This document shows, piece after piece, positions 55,814 through 64,000 of a stretch of DNA of 64,000 bases; the stretch's first letter is position 1, and each line of letters begins with the position of its first letter. Position numbers and translations under genes: made by a program. The stretch covers positions 1 through 64,000 of the forward strand of contig NZ_AJYQ02000127.1 of the NCBI RefSeq assembly GCF_000287055.2. Reading direction: 5' to 3'. The stretch comes from Vibrio genomosp. F10 str. ZF-129 (GTDB lineage: Bacteria > Pseudomonadota > Gammaproteobacteria > Enterobacterales > Vibrionaceae). The notes under the pieces were generated by a model. That model ran no database searches and was not told where the DNA came from. It was given only the letters and a program-made list of their open reading frames with translations.

Positions 55814-55868
55814 ATTTTTTACACAGTGGAACAGGACACGATGTCATACGCACTGAATAACAAAAATT

Positions 55869-57326
55869 CTACGCATTCCCGCGCTCATCGTTTTTAATCA
55901 AAATAAAACTCTCTCCATACACTGGACGAAGTGCTCTTAAGATTTCATGGCGACTAATGACTCCAATGAATTGTTCACCTTCTAGTACAGGAATAATCTG
56001 CGGTCTAGCAACTTTCATCGACTTTGCTCGTTGCTCTAGCGATAAGGTACTAAAATGGGTTGCTGTACCGATACCGGCACTGCTCGTGGGGTAGAGTTTA
56101 TCTTTATCGATGCATAGGAACTCGGCAACATCAATCAAACGTTCATGTGCCTGTATAGCAATCACATCCCGTGACATCAAATCGACGACTTTTTGATTGC
56201 TGGCGGCGACATAATCCTTGCACCATAAGTCAACCATGACATCGTGTGCGGAAAAAAATCCGACCAGACGGCCCTCAATATCGCAAACAGGGGCACCATC
56301 GAGATTGTTCTCCAACAGCAAATCTATCGCAACTGATGTTTGCATGTTGGCACTTAGAGTCATCGGCAAAGGCATCATAATTTCTTTGACCGATAGTTGG
56401 TTGTTAAACGAGATTTTTTTAACTGGATCTAAGGTCGCCGCGGTGGTGATGGTCGACAAATTGGCGGCTTTAAGTTGTGGACGTCTGTAAATTGTCCAGT
56501 TAGCCAGGCCAACAAGAACAGCGCCGCCAACAATGTTACCCAGTGTAACTGGGATCAAGTTAGCCGTAATGAACTGATAGATATTGAGGTCAGTGTACTG
56601 ACTTGAAGTGGCGCCAATCTGTAACCAAAAGCTGTCAGGAGCGAAATTTTGTAAAACAATACCCAGTGGCACCATAAACATATTGGCGACACTGTGTTCA
56701 AAACCACTGGAGACGAACATCGACACCGGAAGTACGATCAATATGGATTTTGTCATTGCATTGGCTGAGCAAAATGTTAACCAAATCGCCATACAGACTA
56801 ATAGGTTACAAAGAACCCCTAATGCAAAGGCTTGAACAGGAGTGTGGTGTAGTTTATGTTGCGCGATACTCAGGGCGTTCAACCCCCATTGGCCTCCATC
56901 GAGCTGATATAAGCCTGCTGCCGTAACGAGAAGCAGCACCAGCATGGCACCCAATAGGTTGCCGATATACACTTTACCCCAAATCGATAGCATCTTTGTA
57001 AAAGTGATTTGCTTATTCGCCCACGAAATCGATGACAGTACCGAGCTTGTGAACAGTTCGCCACCGCAAAGGACGATAAGAATCAGTCCCATACTGAATG
57101 CAACTCCGCCAGCAAAACGGCTTAATCCCCAACCTGCGGCAGCGCTTCCTGTTGTGACGGTGATGTAGAAAACAAAGGCAAGACCAATAAACGCACCAGC
57201 CATCATGGAAAGCCCGAGGATCATACCGTCCGTTTTTTTTGCTTTACTTAAAGCAAACTTTTCAGCTTCAGCCATCATTTCACTGGGTGAGTAAAGTTGA
57301 TGGTTGTCGTTTTTTTCTAAAGTCAC
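55869..57326 (-). CDS. formate/nitrite channel (FocA/NirC family) fused to a CBS domain pair
   Basis: A protein of about 485 residues. Residues about 1-280 are a six-helix FNT channel (SPSEMMAEAEKFALSKAK, GELFTSSV, CNLLVCMAIWLTF, SSGFEHSVANMF, GNIVGGA). Residues about 315-470 carry two CBS motifs (VKEIMMPLPMTLSAN and VVDLMSRDVIAIQ), usual binders of adenine nucleotides. The fusion suggests gating by energy state; classical FocA/NirC end after about 280 residues. The GTG at 57326 has AAGGG upstream; a longer frame (57404) is close to the likely transcription start. An FNR-like site lies at 57435. Confidence 0.88.
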   Translation of the reverse strand: MTLEKNDNHQLYSPSEMMAEAEKFALSKAKKTDGMILGLSMMAGAFIGLAFVFYITVTTGSAAAGWGLSRFAGGVAFSMGLILIVLCGGELFTSSVLSSISWANKQITFTKMLSIWGKVYIGNLLGAMLVLLLVTAAGLYQLDGGQWGLNALSIAQHKLHHTPVQAFALGVLCNLLVCMAIWLTFCSANAMTKSILIVLPVSMFVSSGFEHSVANMFMVPLGIVLQNFAPDSFWLQIGATSSQYTDLNIYQFITANLIPVTLGNIVGGAVLVGLANWTIYRRPQLKAANLSTITTAATLDPVKKISFNNQLSVKEIMMPLPMTLSANMQTSVAIDLLLENNLDGAPVCDIEGRLVGFFSAHDVMVDLWCKDYVAASNQKVVDLMSRDVIAIQAHERLIDVAEFLCIDKDKLYPTSSAGIGTATHFSTLSLEQRAKSMKVARPQIIPVLEGEQFIGVISRHEILRALRPVYGESFILIKNDERGNA

Positions 57327-57434
57327 AATGACACCCTTGCTCAAATTGCAGTGTTTGCTTTGCCCAAATGAAACAAATTCTTCTGCACAACCTATTTTAT
57401 GCAACCAACTGTAACAGAAAAATTGATGATATAT

Positions 57435-57448
57435 TTGCTGTCAATCAA
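57435..57448 (-). promoter_or_regulatory. candidate FNR site of the formate/nitrite channel gene
   Basis: TTGCTGTCAATCAA matches the FNR consensus TTGAT-N4-ATCAA at 9 of 10 fixed positions. It lies about 110 bases before the preferred GTG start. A CATAAAAT -10-like element on the minus strand (about 57395-57402) is some 40 bases downstream, a spacing usable for FNR activation. This fits an anaerobically induced formate or nitrite channel. Confidence 0.55.
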
Positions 57449-57479
57449 ATTAAATGATGATATTTAAAGAGCAGACAAG

Positions 57480-57620
57480 ATGAATCCACCAACAACTCGT
57501 CTTAAAATCATCGACTCAGACTCATTAAATCGATTTCATTCACATTTTTATGAAATCATTAGTAATAAAAGTTACATTAATGTGATGAATATCTTACTGT
57601 GGCTCGTTGCTTTGCTTTAG
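57480..57620 (+). CDS. possible 46-residue small protein
   Basis: A 46-codon frame runs from ATG 57480 to TAG 57618-57620. It starts MNPPTTRLKIIDSDS and ends with a hydrophobic NILLWLVALL that could anchor it in a membrane. The Shine-Dalgarno is weak (AGAG). It lies in the gap between the divergent channel gene and the DUF1097 gene and would share the latter's transcript. Could be chance; nothing else obvious fills 57449-57678. Confidence 0.3.
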   Translation: MNPPTTRLKIIDSDSLNRFHSHFYEIISNKSYINVMNILLWLVALL

Positions 57621-57678
57621 TATCTCCTCTTGATTAACGATTGTTCCTTGATGCAACTATCGAGGATGGAGATAAGTA

Positions 57679-58158
57679 ATGAGTGTATTGGTTGCCATTT
57701 CATTAACAACAGGCATACTTTCTGGTCTTTGGGGCTGGATTGCCATTTCGTTAGGTTTGCTGTCCTGGGCTGGTTTTCTTGGCTGTACAAGTTACTTTGC
57801 CTCTCCTAAAGACGGTATTAAAGGGCTAGGCCAAAGCTTGATTACTAACTTAACGGGTGTGTTTTGGGCTCTCGTTATCATCCATGCGTCGTCAATGCTG
57901 AGTCTAGAGATTCTCGGGTATGTGATTACTGCAATCGTTGCGTTCTTGATGTGTATTCAAGCGAAACAGAGCTGGCTTTCCTATATTCCAGGAACCTTTA
58001 TTGGTTCATGCGCGACGTTTGCTGCGGATGGAAACTGGAAACTCGTGGTCCCGTCATTAGTTTTGGGCGGTATCTTTGGTTATCTAATGAAAACCAGCGG
58101 TTTATGGTTACACCAAAAGATAGATCAAAGTGATTTGATGACAAAGCCGCTCGCTTAA
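57679..58158 (+). CDS. ycdZ: DUF1097 membrane protein (YcdZ-like)
   Basis: A 159-residue inner-membrane protein with about five helices (5-22, 24-42, 52-74, 78-96, 118-138). SLGLLSWAGFLGCTSYFASP and ATFAADGNWK are family-typical for DUF1097/YcdZ. It has no known function. TCGAGGATGGAGATAAGTA before the ATG gives a Shine-Dalgarno (GGAG). Divergent from the formate/nitrite channel gene. Confidence 0.85.
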   Translation: MSVLVAISLTTGILSGLWGWIAISLGLLSWAGFLGCTSYFASPKDGIKGLGQSLITNLTGVFWALVIIHASSMLSLEILGYVITAIVAFLMCIQAKQSWLSYIPGTFIGSCATFAADGNWKLVVPSLVLGGIFGYLMKTSGLWLHQKIDQSDLMTKPLA

Positions 58159-58261
58159 TCTGATCAGTCTGATTAGAGTCTAATTGCTAATTGGCTTGAA
58201 GATACGATGGCATTGATTTCCGAGGTGGGCGCTCATTTTTCTAATGCGTTCCTCTCCCCAC

Positions 58262-59893
58262 CTAGGTATTACCATTTGCCATCGTAATAACCCTTTTTAG
58301 AGTCCACCTTATAAGAACAGGAATAAAATCAACCCCTTGTTCTTCACAGTACGAAACAATGGCTAGTGCTAAATCGGGCTTCGCGTGTTTTTTTAGAACG
58401 CGTGCCACCACTTTTTTCGCTGGGATCGGATGGTCATAGGGGATTCTAATCATGTCTCTGAAGAAATGCTCAAATCCATTTGCGTACAAATAATGCTCAA
58501 TATCTCGATCTGGCAATTCTGTTAACCGATGACGTTCTTGGTCTCTACCCAACTGTCCGCGGGCGGTTGCCGAATATTTTTTCCCCGCAGGATCGCCATC
58601 AGTCACTACGTGCCAGTCAATGCCAAATGCCTTGGCAACCTTGATCAGTGACTTAAGACCCGACTGCGCAAACTCAATAATCTGCACACCTTCAGCCGCA
58701 AGGTTATAGCCACATTGATTGGCCAGTTCGTTAAAAAGCCATACCTCAGTTTCCCCTTCAACGAGTAACCAGCAACGGGCAAATAGAGCACCGGAGCGGT
58801 GAAATCGTATATGGAAGCCAATACGGCGAAGCTCATCTTTAGTGAACCCTTTTTCAGGCAGTGAGGTGGCAATAGTTTTGTCTGATTGACGAACCAAGCG
58901 TCTAATCGTGTAAAGAGGGACTTGAGAAAGCAACTCACCGCTGTTGGTGGTGAGTATTTTTTGCATAGGGAGAAGTTGAAGCAAACTCCAAGCTCTGGCG
59001 AGATGAGTAGGGTGCAGTCTTCCTTCTGGGTCTTCTAAAATAAGCAGAGGACGCGCACAGCGGCGAAGGTCATTTGGCCCTTTCGCTTGAAGGTAGGCAT
59101 TGAGTAGCCCCATCATCAATAAGCGTGTTTGCTTGCTCTTCGTTTCTTCGACCACTTGTGAGAGGCTTTTCTCATTGGCACGAGTGTTAAAAAACAACCC
59201 ATCTCGTTGTTTTCTCGGACTCTTTCGACTGGTACTCTTAAAGGAAAAATAGTGGTCTACGAGCATATTCATCGAATTCAGACTGCTGCGCATTTCTCCC
59301 TTGTTTACGTGACCAGGGGTGGCGAGTAAACGGCGGCAAGTATTATCGATGCGTTTTTCAATCCGTGTGTTAACCCCGTTGGTTTGATCAAACGGGCGAT
59401 CAAATCGTCTAGAATCTTTAAGTCGAATTACGGGATGCAATGACATCAGTTCTTGAGCTAATTTTTCAGAGTGGTGCAGATGCAGCGGATTACCTTGGCA
59501 GTCTAAAAACGCAAATTGAGTCGTTACCTCATACTGCTTAAGTGTGGCACTGATTCGGTAATAGATATGCGCGTTGCTGTCTTCATCATAGACCCAAATG
59601 GGTTTTATTTTTCGATACCGACCCGCTCTGATCTCATGTTTGTCGGTGGATTTTAATGCAATGATAATTTGCAAATGTTGGGTTTGTGGATGGGCGATGG
59701 AATAATCGACATGAAAATCTTGCATCTCAAATCGGTATGGTTGCCCATTAGCGGGTAGTGCAACGGATAGGGCATCCAATAACGAAGACTTGCCCCATGT
59801 GTTTTCCCCAATAAGTGTGGTGAGTTCGCCCAGTGGCAGTGATAAGCGTTTTATTCCTCTAAAACCAGAAATCTCTATTCGTTCTATTTGCAT
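58262..59893 (-). CDS. ybjD: OLD-family ATP-dependent endonuclease (YbjD-like)
   Basis: A 543-residue protein with an N-terminal ABC-type ATPase (MQIERIEISGFRGIKRLSLP; Walker A GENTWGKSSLLDA; signature region near residues 270-300; Walker B LLILEDPEGRLHP) and a C-terminal TOPRIM domain with LLVEGETEVWLFN and DGDPAGKKY. This is the OLD/DUF2813 architecture: ATP-dependent nucleases of DNA repair or anti-phage defence. No partner (such as gajB) is next to it, so this is the stand-alone class, widely found as YbjD in Enterobacteria. Divergent from the 5'-nucleotidase gene. Confidence 0.9.
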   Translation of the reverse strand: MQIERIEISGFRGIKRLSLPLGELTTLIGENTWGKSSLLDALSVALPANGQPYRFEMQDFHVDYSIAHPQTQHLQIIIALKSTDKHEIRAGRYRKIKPIWVYDEDSNAHIYYRISATLKQYEVTTQFAFLDCQGNPLHLHHSEKLAQELMSLHPVIRLKDSRRFDRPFDQTNGVNTRIEKRIDNTCRRLLATPGHVNKGEMRSSLNSMNMLVDHYFSFKSTSRKSPRKQRDGLFFNTRANEKSLSQVVEETKSKQTRLLMMGLLNAYLQAKGPNDLRRCARPLLILEDPEGRLHPTHLARAWSLLQLLPMQKILTTNSGELLSQVPLYTIRRLVRQSDKTIATSLPEKGFTKDELRRIGFHIRFHRSGALFARCWLLVEGETEVWLFNELANQCGYNLAAEGVQIIEFAQSGLKSLIKVAKAFGIDWHVVTDGDPAGKKYSATARGQLGRDQERHRLTELPDRDIEHYLYANGFEHFFRDMIRIPYDHPIPAKKVVARVLKKHAKPDLALAIVSYCEEQGVDFIPVLIRWTLKRVITMANGNT

Positions 59894-60122
59894 AGGCAGG
59901 CTCCAATGCAGTTAAGTATAAGATAACGTGACTGTGTGCGCTGTATTCTTATCTCACTTGTTTTTATATCACTTAACCATAAGCATAATAGAAAAGTATC
60001 GAATAAGCAGACTGTTAGCTCACATAATCATTTTTGTCGATCAATACATCTCTGCAGAGTGAGCTGGGAAAAGTGGAAAAATAGGGGAAAAGAGACGTTT
60101 CTTTTTCAAGAATGTTTCATAA

Positions 60123-60157
60123 AAGTCACGATTCTGTCATGATTTGCACGCTAGGAT
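60123..60157 (+). promoter_or_regulatory. Pho-box-like site and -10 of the 5'-nucleotidase gene
   Basis: CTGTCAT (60134-60140) is a perfect PhoB half-site; AAGTCAC eleven bases earlier (60123-60129) is a partial one (4 of 7). A -10-like TAGGAT (60152-60157) starts 12 bases after the half-site ends, close to the spacing in E. coli phoA. It lies 37 bases before the start codon. Phosphate control of a nucleotidase would be logical; only one good half-site is present. The rest of the 59894-60176 gap shows nothing clear. Confidence 0.4.
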
Positions 60158-60176
60158 GAGCGGGAATAGATGATAA

Positions 60177-61922
60177 ATGATGAACAAAAACATGAAGAAT
60201 AGACCAGCTAAAATGATTCTGGCGCACATTAACGATACCCACTCTTATTTCGAACCGACGTCATTGCATTTAAACTTAGATGTGCAAGGTCAGGCGCTAA
60301 CCCCGTTCGTCAGTGCGGGGGGATTTGCACGCATCGCCACTCGAGCTAAGCAACTGAAACAACATGCGACAGAAACGAAAACGCCATTTGTGTTCCTGCA
60401 TGCAGGGGACTGCTTTCAAGGTACGCTGTACTTTTCTCTTTTTAAAGGTAAGGCGAATGCAGATTTATTGAATGCACTAGACATTGACGCAATGGCTTTG
60501 GGTAATCACGAGCTTGATATGGGAAACGAACCGGTTGCTCAGTTTGCTCAACGCATCAACTTTCCTTTGCTCTGTGGTAACTGGGACCTTTCCAACGAAA
60601 AGAAAGAGAAAGTGTACCGAGTGTCCGACTCAAAAAATGTATTGAGCTTTTGTCATCAAGAAAAAATTGCCCCTTGGATGATTAAGGATGCAGGGGGAGA
60701 ATCAATCGCAATATTCGGTCTTTCGTTGGATAAAATGGCGGATATTGCTAACCCCGATTTTGATACCCCCTTTGTTGACGCGACAGAAACCGCAAAAAGA
60801 ACGGTGGCTGCGATACACAAACAGGGAATCAACAAGATAATTTTACTTAGCCACTTAGGGTATGAAGCGGATATCGAACTCGCAAAGCAAGTCAGTGGTA
60901 TCGGCGTTATTGTGGGTGGGCACAGTCACCGATTACAAGGTGATTTTAGTGCTCTAGGGCTAGAAAAAGACGATGACTACGGAATAAAGGTAAACACAAC
61001 CTATGTTGTACAAGCGGGCTTCCATGCGCTAAGTATCGGCCATTGTGAAATCCAGTTTAATGAAGTAGGGGAAGTGGTTTCATTGATAGGTAAGAATGAA
61101 TTGTTGCTCGGGCGTCGTTTGTTTTTAGATGCCAATATGAATCAAACGGGCTCAGATGATCACCATATTAAAGCGTGTGATTTTTTAAAGCAGCATCCAA
61201 ACGTTGTGGTGTGTAAAAAAGATCAAGGCGTTCAGCGTATCCTGCTAGAAAAATACATCCCCAGAGTACGTAAGCTACAAAAGCAAATTATTGCTCACGC
61301 GAAAGATACGTTACGTCATGTTCGTATTCCTGATAGTCAAGGCGAAAGCGAATTGGCGCCATTGGTCGCTGAATCGTTCCTCATGGCAATGAACCGCCGC
61401 GGTCATCATGTCGATTTTGCCGTACATAATGCCGGTGGTGTTCGAAATTCATTGCATCCAGGGGATGTCTCTGTCGCGGATATTGCTGGAAAATTGTTGC
61501 CTTTTGCTGTGCCGATCGGCGTCTATCATATTAAAGGTAAATACCTAGCTCATGTGCTGGAAGGTGCCATTAATAACGCGACGAATAATGGCGTTGATGG
61601 GACCGGTTCTGGATCTTATCCTTACACCCATAATCTTCGCTTTCATTATTCACCTAGCGCCCCTTTAGGTGAGAGAATACAAGACCTTAGAATATATAAA
61701 CAGGATTCTGGCTGGGTCACGTTGGATCCAGAAATGGTCTATACCGGTTCGTCTTCGGCGTACACAATGAAAGGAAAAGAAGGGTACGACGCGATCCTCA
61801 ACATGAAAGACGAAGGGGTGGTAACTTCGCTTTCTATGGCCGATTGCTTTACAGAGCTATTAACAGAATTTCCTGACAAGCTGAATCAAATCAATGAAAA
61901 CGTGCGCTGTGGTGAAGCTTAA
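60177..61922 (+). CDS. bifunctional metallophosphatase/5'-nucleotidase, UshA-like
   Basis: A 581-residue two-domain nucleotidase. The metallophosphatase domain (about 12-330) has HINDTHSYF, LHAGDCFQGT, ALGNHELDMG, LLSHLGYEAD and VGGHSHRL, covering the dinuclear metal ligands. The substrate-binding domain (about 370-560) has HNAGGVRNSLHPG and the aromatic stacking segment. Family members hydrolyse nucleotides or UDP-sugars. Oddly, no signal peptide is visible (MMNKNMKNRPAKMILAH), whereas UshA-type enzymes are usually exported; it may be cytoplasmic or the start may be wrong. A Pho-box-like element lies upstream. Confidence 0.9.
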   Translation: MMNKNMKNRPAKMILAHINDTHSYFEPTSLHLNLDVQGQALTPFVSAGGFARIATRAKQLKQHATETKTPFVFLHAGDCFQGTLYFSLFKGKANADLLNALDIDAMALGNHELDMGNEPVAQFAQRINFPLLCGNWDLSNEKKEKVYRVSDSKNVLSFCHQEKIAPWMIKDAGGESIAIFGLSLDKMADIANPDFDTPFVDATETAKRTVAAIHKQGINKIILLSHLGYEADIELAKQVSGIGVIVGGHSHRLQGDFSALGLEKDDDYGIKVNTTYVVQAGFHALSIGHCEIQFNEVGEVVSLIGKNELLLGRRLFLDANMNQTGSDDHHIKACDFLKQHPNVVVCKKDQGVQRILLEKYIPRVRKLQKQIIAHAKDTLRHVRIPDSQGESELAPLVAESFLMAMNRRGHHVDFAVHNAGGVRNSLHPGDVSVADIAGKLLPFAVPIGVYHIKGKYLAHVLEGAINNATNNGVDGTGSGSYPYTHNLRFHYSPSAPLGERIQDLRIYKQDSGWVTLDPEMVYTGSSSAYTMKGKEGYDAILNMKDEGVVTSLSMADCFTELLTEFPDKLNQINENVRCGEA

Positions 61923-62019
61923 TCACGCACAAAAGATCTTGGCTTAATCTTTGCTTCTCTTTTGATGTTATTTACGCGTCTTCGTTGGAAGAAGATGCGA
62001 AGATGTGGGGGAGGTAATA

Positions 62020-62115
62020 ATGTGGAGTCGTGATTGGTTCGATGTCATGGTGGTGGTATCTTGGGTTTTGGTTTGGGCGGCTTTAGTCTATTTCATGCCA
62101 TTCTCAGGGATATAG
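62020..62115 (+). CDS. 31-residue small membrane protein
   Basis: A 31-codon frame, ATG 62020 to TAG 62113-62115, starting MWSRDWFDVMVVVSWV and ending YFMPFSGI. Almost the whole peptide is one hydrophobic helix after a short Trp-rich polar head. The Shine-Dalgarno GGGGGAGG lies seven bases before the ATG, unusually strong for a chance frame. It sits between the 5'-nucleotidase and sbcD and is followed by a hairpin at 62124. It probably inserts in the inner membrane; the partner is unknown. Confidence 0.65.
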   Translation: MWSRDWFDVMVVVSWVLVWAALVYFMPFSGI

Positions 62116-62123
62116 CCCTAAAA

Positions 62124-62145
62124 TACAGCCACTCAGGTGGCTGTA
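62124..62145 (+). terminator. hairpin after the 31-residue gene
   Basis: A perfect 9-bp stem, TACAGCCAC (62124-62132) with GTGGCTGTA (62137-62145), has a 4-base loop; the following AATATCGTTTC is only weakly U-rich. It probably ends transcription ahead of sbcD. Confidence 0.6.
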
Positions 62146-62236
62146 AATATCGTTTCAGTATTTACCATTCCTTTTGAAATCATTTCTTTGCTACTATCAG
62201 CCCTAAGTATCGTCACCAAGATTGGTTCAGGGCATT

Positions 62237-63379
62237 ATGAAGTTTCTTCACACCTCTGATTGGCACTTAGGCCGTCAATTTCACAATATTTCTCTGCTCG
62301 AAGATCAAAAGGCTGTGCTCATTCAGCTCATTGATTATATTCGTCAGCACCCCGTGGATGCCGTTATTATTTCGGGTGATATTTATGACCGCTCGGTCCC
62401 CCCGACTGCCGCGATTGAACTGATGAATATGACCGTGAACACGATTTGTAGCGAATTAAATACGCCGATAATTATGATTCCGGGAAATCATGATGGCGCT
62501 ATGCGTTTGGGCTTTGGCTCAGAACAAATGCGAAGTTCAGGGCTGCATATCATCAGTTCATTTGAAGACATGATGGCCCCTATTGTTTTAGAAACAGAAC
62601 AAGCTGGAAAAGTGGCGTTTTACGCCATGCCCTACAATGATCCTGAACTTGTTCGCCATCATTTTAACCAGCCCGTTTCAACACATGATGAGGCTCACCA
62701 GTTTTTGACTGGTGAAATCGTGAAAGCGTTCATGCCGAACCATCGACATGTTTTGCTCAGCCATTGTTATGTTGATGGGGCAATAGAATCAGAATCGGAA
62801 CGTCCATTGTCTATCGGTGGTTCGGACAGAGTAAGTCATAAGCACTTTACGCCGTTTGACTATGTGGCACTGGGTCATTTACACCAGCCACAGAAAAAAG
62901 GTGAAGACTTCATTCGCTACTCTGGCTCGCTGATGAAATACAGTTTTTCAGAGCAGCACCAGAAAAAAGGGGTGACTTTGGTTGAGCTTGATCGCAACGG
63001 TTTTCAATCGGCTCAGCACATTGATTTGGTCGCGCCGCATCAAATGAGGATCATCGAAGGGGAACTCAATGAGATCATCGCGGAGGGTCACAGTGACCCG
63101 CATTCCCATGACTATTTACTCATTCGGTTGACCGACAAACACGCCATTTTAGACCCTATGGAAAAGCTGAGAGCGGTGTATCCCAATGTCTTACATATTG
63201 AGAAGCCTGGAATGCTTATAGGCATCGAGCAGCAAATGAGTAAAGCCCGTTTGGCGAGAGGAGAAATCGACATGTTCAGAGATTTCTTTTTGGAAGCCCA
63301 GAAGAGCAGTTTGTCAGAACAACAAAACGACACCATTTTGAAAGTGATCCAAGAGCTAACCAATGAACAGAAGGGATAA
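62237..63379 (+). CDS. sbcD: exonuclease subunit SbcD
   Basis: A 380-residue Mre11-type nuclease. The phosphodiesterase motifs are HTSDWHLGR, SGDIYDRSVPP, IPGNHDGAMR, LLSHCYVDG and LGHLHQPQ, giving the two-metal centre; a C-terminal capping domain follows. With SbcC it cleaves DNA hairpins and protein-blocked ends. The ATG at 62237 is used; a longer frame from 62222 adds five residues. It is 2 bases from sbcC. Confidence 0.96.
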   Translation: MKFLHTSDWHLGRQFHNISLLEDQKAVLIQLIDYIRQHPVDAVIISGDIYDRSVPPTAAIELMNMTVNTICSELNTPIIMIPGNHDGAMRLGFGSEQMRSSGLHIISSFEDMMAPIVLETEQAGKVAFYAMPYNDPELVRHHFNQPVSTHDEAHQFLTGEIVKAFMPNHRHVLLSHCYVDGAIESESERPLSIGGSDRVSHKHFTPFDYVALGHLHQPQKKGEDFIRYSGSLMKYSFSEQHQKKGVTLVELDRNGFQSAQHIDLVAPHQMRIIEGELNEIIAEGHSDPHSHDYLLIRLTDKHAILDPMEKLRAVYPNVLHIEKPGMLIGIEQQMSKARLARGEIDMFRDFFLEAQKSSLSEQQNDTILKVIQELTNEQKG

Positions 63380-63381
63380 CC

Positions 63382-64000
63382 ATGCAGCCAATTAATCTCA
63401 CACTGCAAGCATTTGGGCCTTTTGCGAATCAACAAGTGATCGATTTTACCGCTATGGGTAACGCCCCGTTGTTTTTGATTAATGGTCCAACCGGGTCAGG
63501 AAAAAGCGCCATTTTGGATGCTATCTGCTATGCGTTATATGGTGAAACTACGGGCAGTGAACGAACCGGCGATCAAATGCGTTGCGACTACGCGGATGTC
63601 TCACTGCTCACCGAAGTTAGTTTTGAGTTTAAACTCGGTGCCGTTTCATACAAAGTGGTTCGATCGCCGGAGCAAGAAGTGCCGAAAAAAAGAGGCGATG
63701 GTACGACGGAAAGAAAACACAGCGCGACACTGTATCGTTTGAATACCGATGAAGAGCAGCTGATTGCGAACAAGCCAATCCCAGTATTAAAAGAAATTCG
63801 CGAACTTATTGGCCTTGATGTGAAGCAGTTTCGTCAAGTGATGGTGTTACCTCAGGGTAAGTTTAGAGAGTTGTTGACGGCGACTTCTAAAGAGCGTGAA
63901 CAGATATTTGGTCAGCTATTTCAAACTCATATTTATACGGCCATTGAACGCGCATTGTTTGATCAGGCCGCTGGGATAAGAAAAGCGAAAGACGAGTTTG
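63382..64000 (+). CDS. sbcC: exonuclease subunit SbcC (5' part, cut by window end)
   Basis: The first 206 codons of SbcC, open to the window edge. It starts at ATG 63382 with AAGGGAT upstream, two bases after the sbcD stop. The N-terminal ATPase half is clear: LQAFGPFANQQVIDF, Walker A INGPTGSGKSAILDAICYAL, YGETTGSER and the Q-loop region RQVMVLPQGKFRELL. The coiled-coil arms and C-terminal ATPase half lie beyond the window. SMC/Rad50-like partner of SbcD in DNA hairpin cleavage. Confidence 0.95.
   Translation, partial: MQPINLTLQAFGPFANQQVIDFTAMGNAPLFLINGPTGSGKSAILDAICYALYGETTGSERTGDQMRCDYADVSLLTEVSFEFKLGAVSYKVVRSPEQEVPKKRGDGTTERKHSATLYRLNTDEEQLIANKPIPVLKEIRELIGLDVKQFRQVMVLPQGKFRELLTATSKEREQIFGQLFQTHIYTAIERALFDQAAGIRKAKDEF

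Noticed and set aside
59936..60142. 68-codon plus-strand frame before the 5'-nucleotidase
   Set aside because: It overlaps the Pho-box-like promoter, has no ribosome-binding site and shows random composition.

Overview
The window is a dense piece of a gammaproteobacterial genome, almost certainly a Vibrio or close relative. The AI-2 receptor pair luxP-luxQ, a PilZ gene beside luxQ (as plzE lies beside luxPQ in Vibrio cholerae), the TIGR02808 micro-protein after napC, FabV, a class I HMG-CoA reductase and many Vibrio-type small proteins all point there. In V. cholerae luxPQ and nap are on chromosome 2, so this may be a secondary-chromosome segment (inference). I see no rRNA, tRNA, insertion sequence, prophage or CRISPR. 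The accessory character is mild, and the novelty lies mostly in intergenic structure and in small or fused genes.

Layout. 1-6.5 kb: the end of a thiol-redox operon (scsD-like), then a yybP-ykoY (manganese/pH) riboswitch with a possible Shine-Dalgarno-switching leader before alx (TerC family), a Nudix hydrolase, DUF496 and YceH proteins, a GIY-YIG protein and a TraF_2 outer-membrane protein. 6.6-11 kb: luxPQ and a PilZ receptor. 11.2-18.4 kb: mvaA with small upstream genes, then yccS, helD and mgsA. 18.5-22.7 kb: divergent torT/torS (TMAO sensing). 22.8-33.2 kb: gsk, creA, a YieH-type phosphatase, a J-domain protein, a PF09818 ATPase, a GAF-GGDEF-EAL protein, fabV and tesA. 33.2-36.5 kb: ybbA-ybbP, whose start abuts that of tesA on the other strand. 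36.5-40.7 kb: a DnaA-box-rich, inverted-repeat-rich gap, a FAD oxidoreductase and the 5-oxoprolinase genes pxpA-B-C. 40.9-44 kb: a diguanylate cyclase and galE. 44.2-51.5 kb: napFDABC plus a TIGR02808 protein, divergent from narQ-narP. 51.5-64 kb: an EAL protein, a lipase, DUF2913 and DUF2164 proteins, the yceJ-yceI pair, a formate/nitrite channel fused to CBS domains behind a near-consensus FNR site, ycdZ-like and ybjD-like genes, a 5'-nucleotidase with a Pho-box-like site, a 31-residue membrane peptide, sbcD and the start of sbcC.

Themes. Much of the window senses the environment and respiratory status: AI-2 (LuxPQ), TMAO (TorTS), nitrate (NarQP driving Nap), formate/nitrite (FocA-CBS) and manganese/pH (alx riboswitch). 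A second theme is cyclic-di-GMP: one PilZ receptor, one GGDEF cyclase with an intact I-site, one stand-alone EAL protein and one EAL protein with a dead GGDEF. Housekeeping genes (gsk, fabV, galE, helD, sbcCD) are interspersed.
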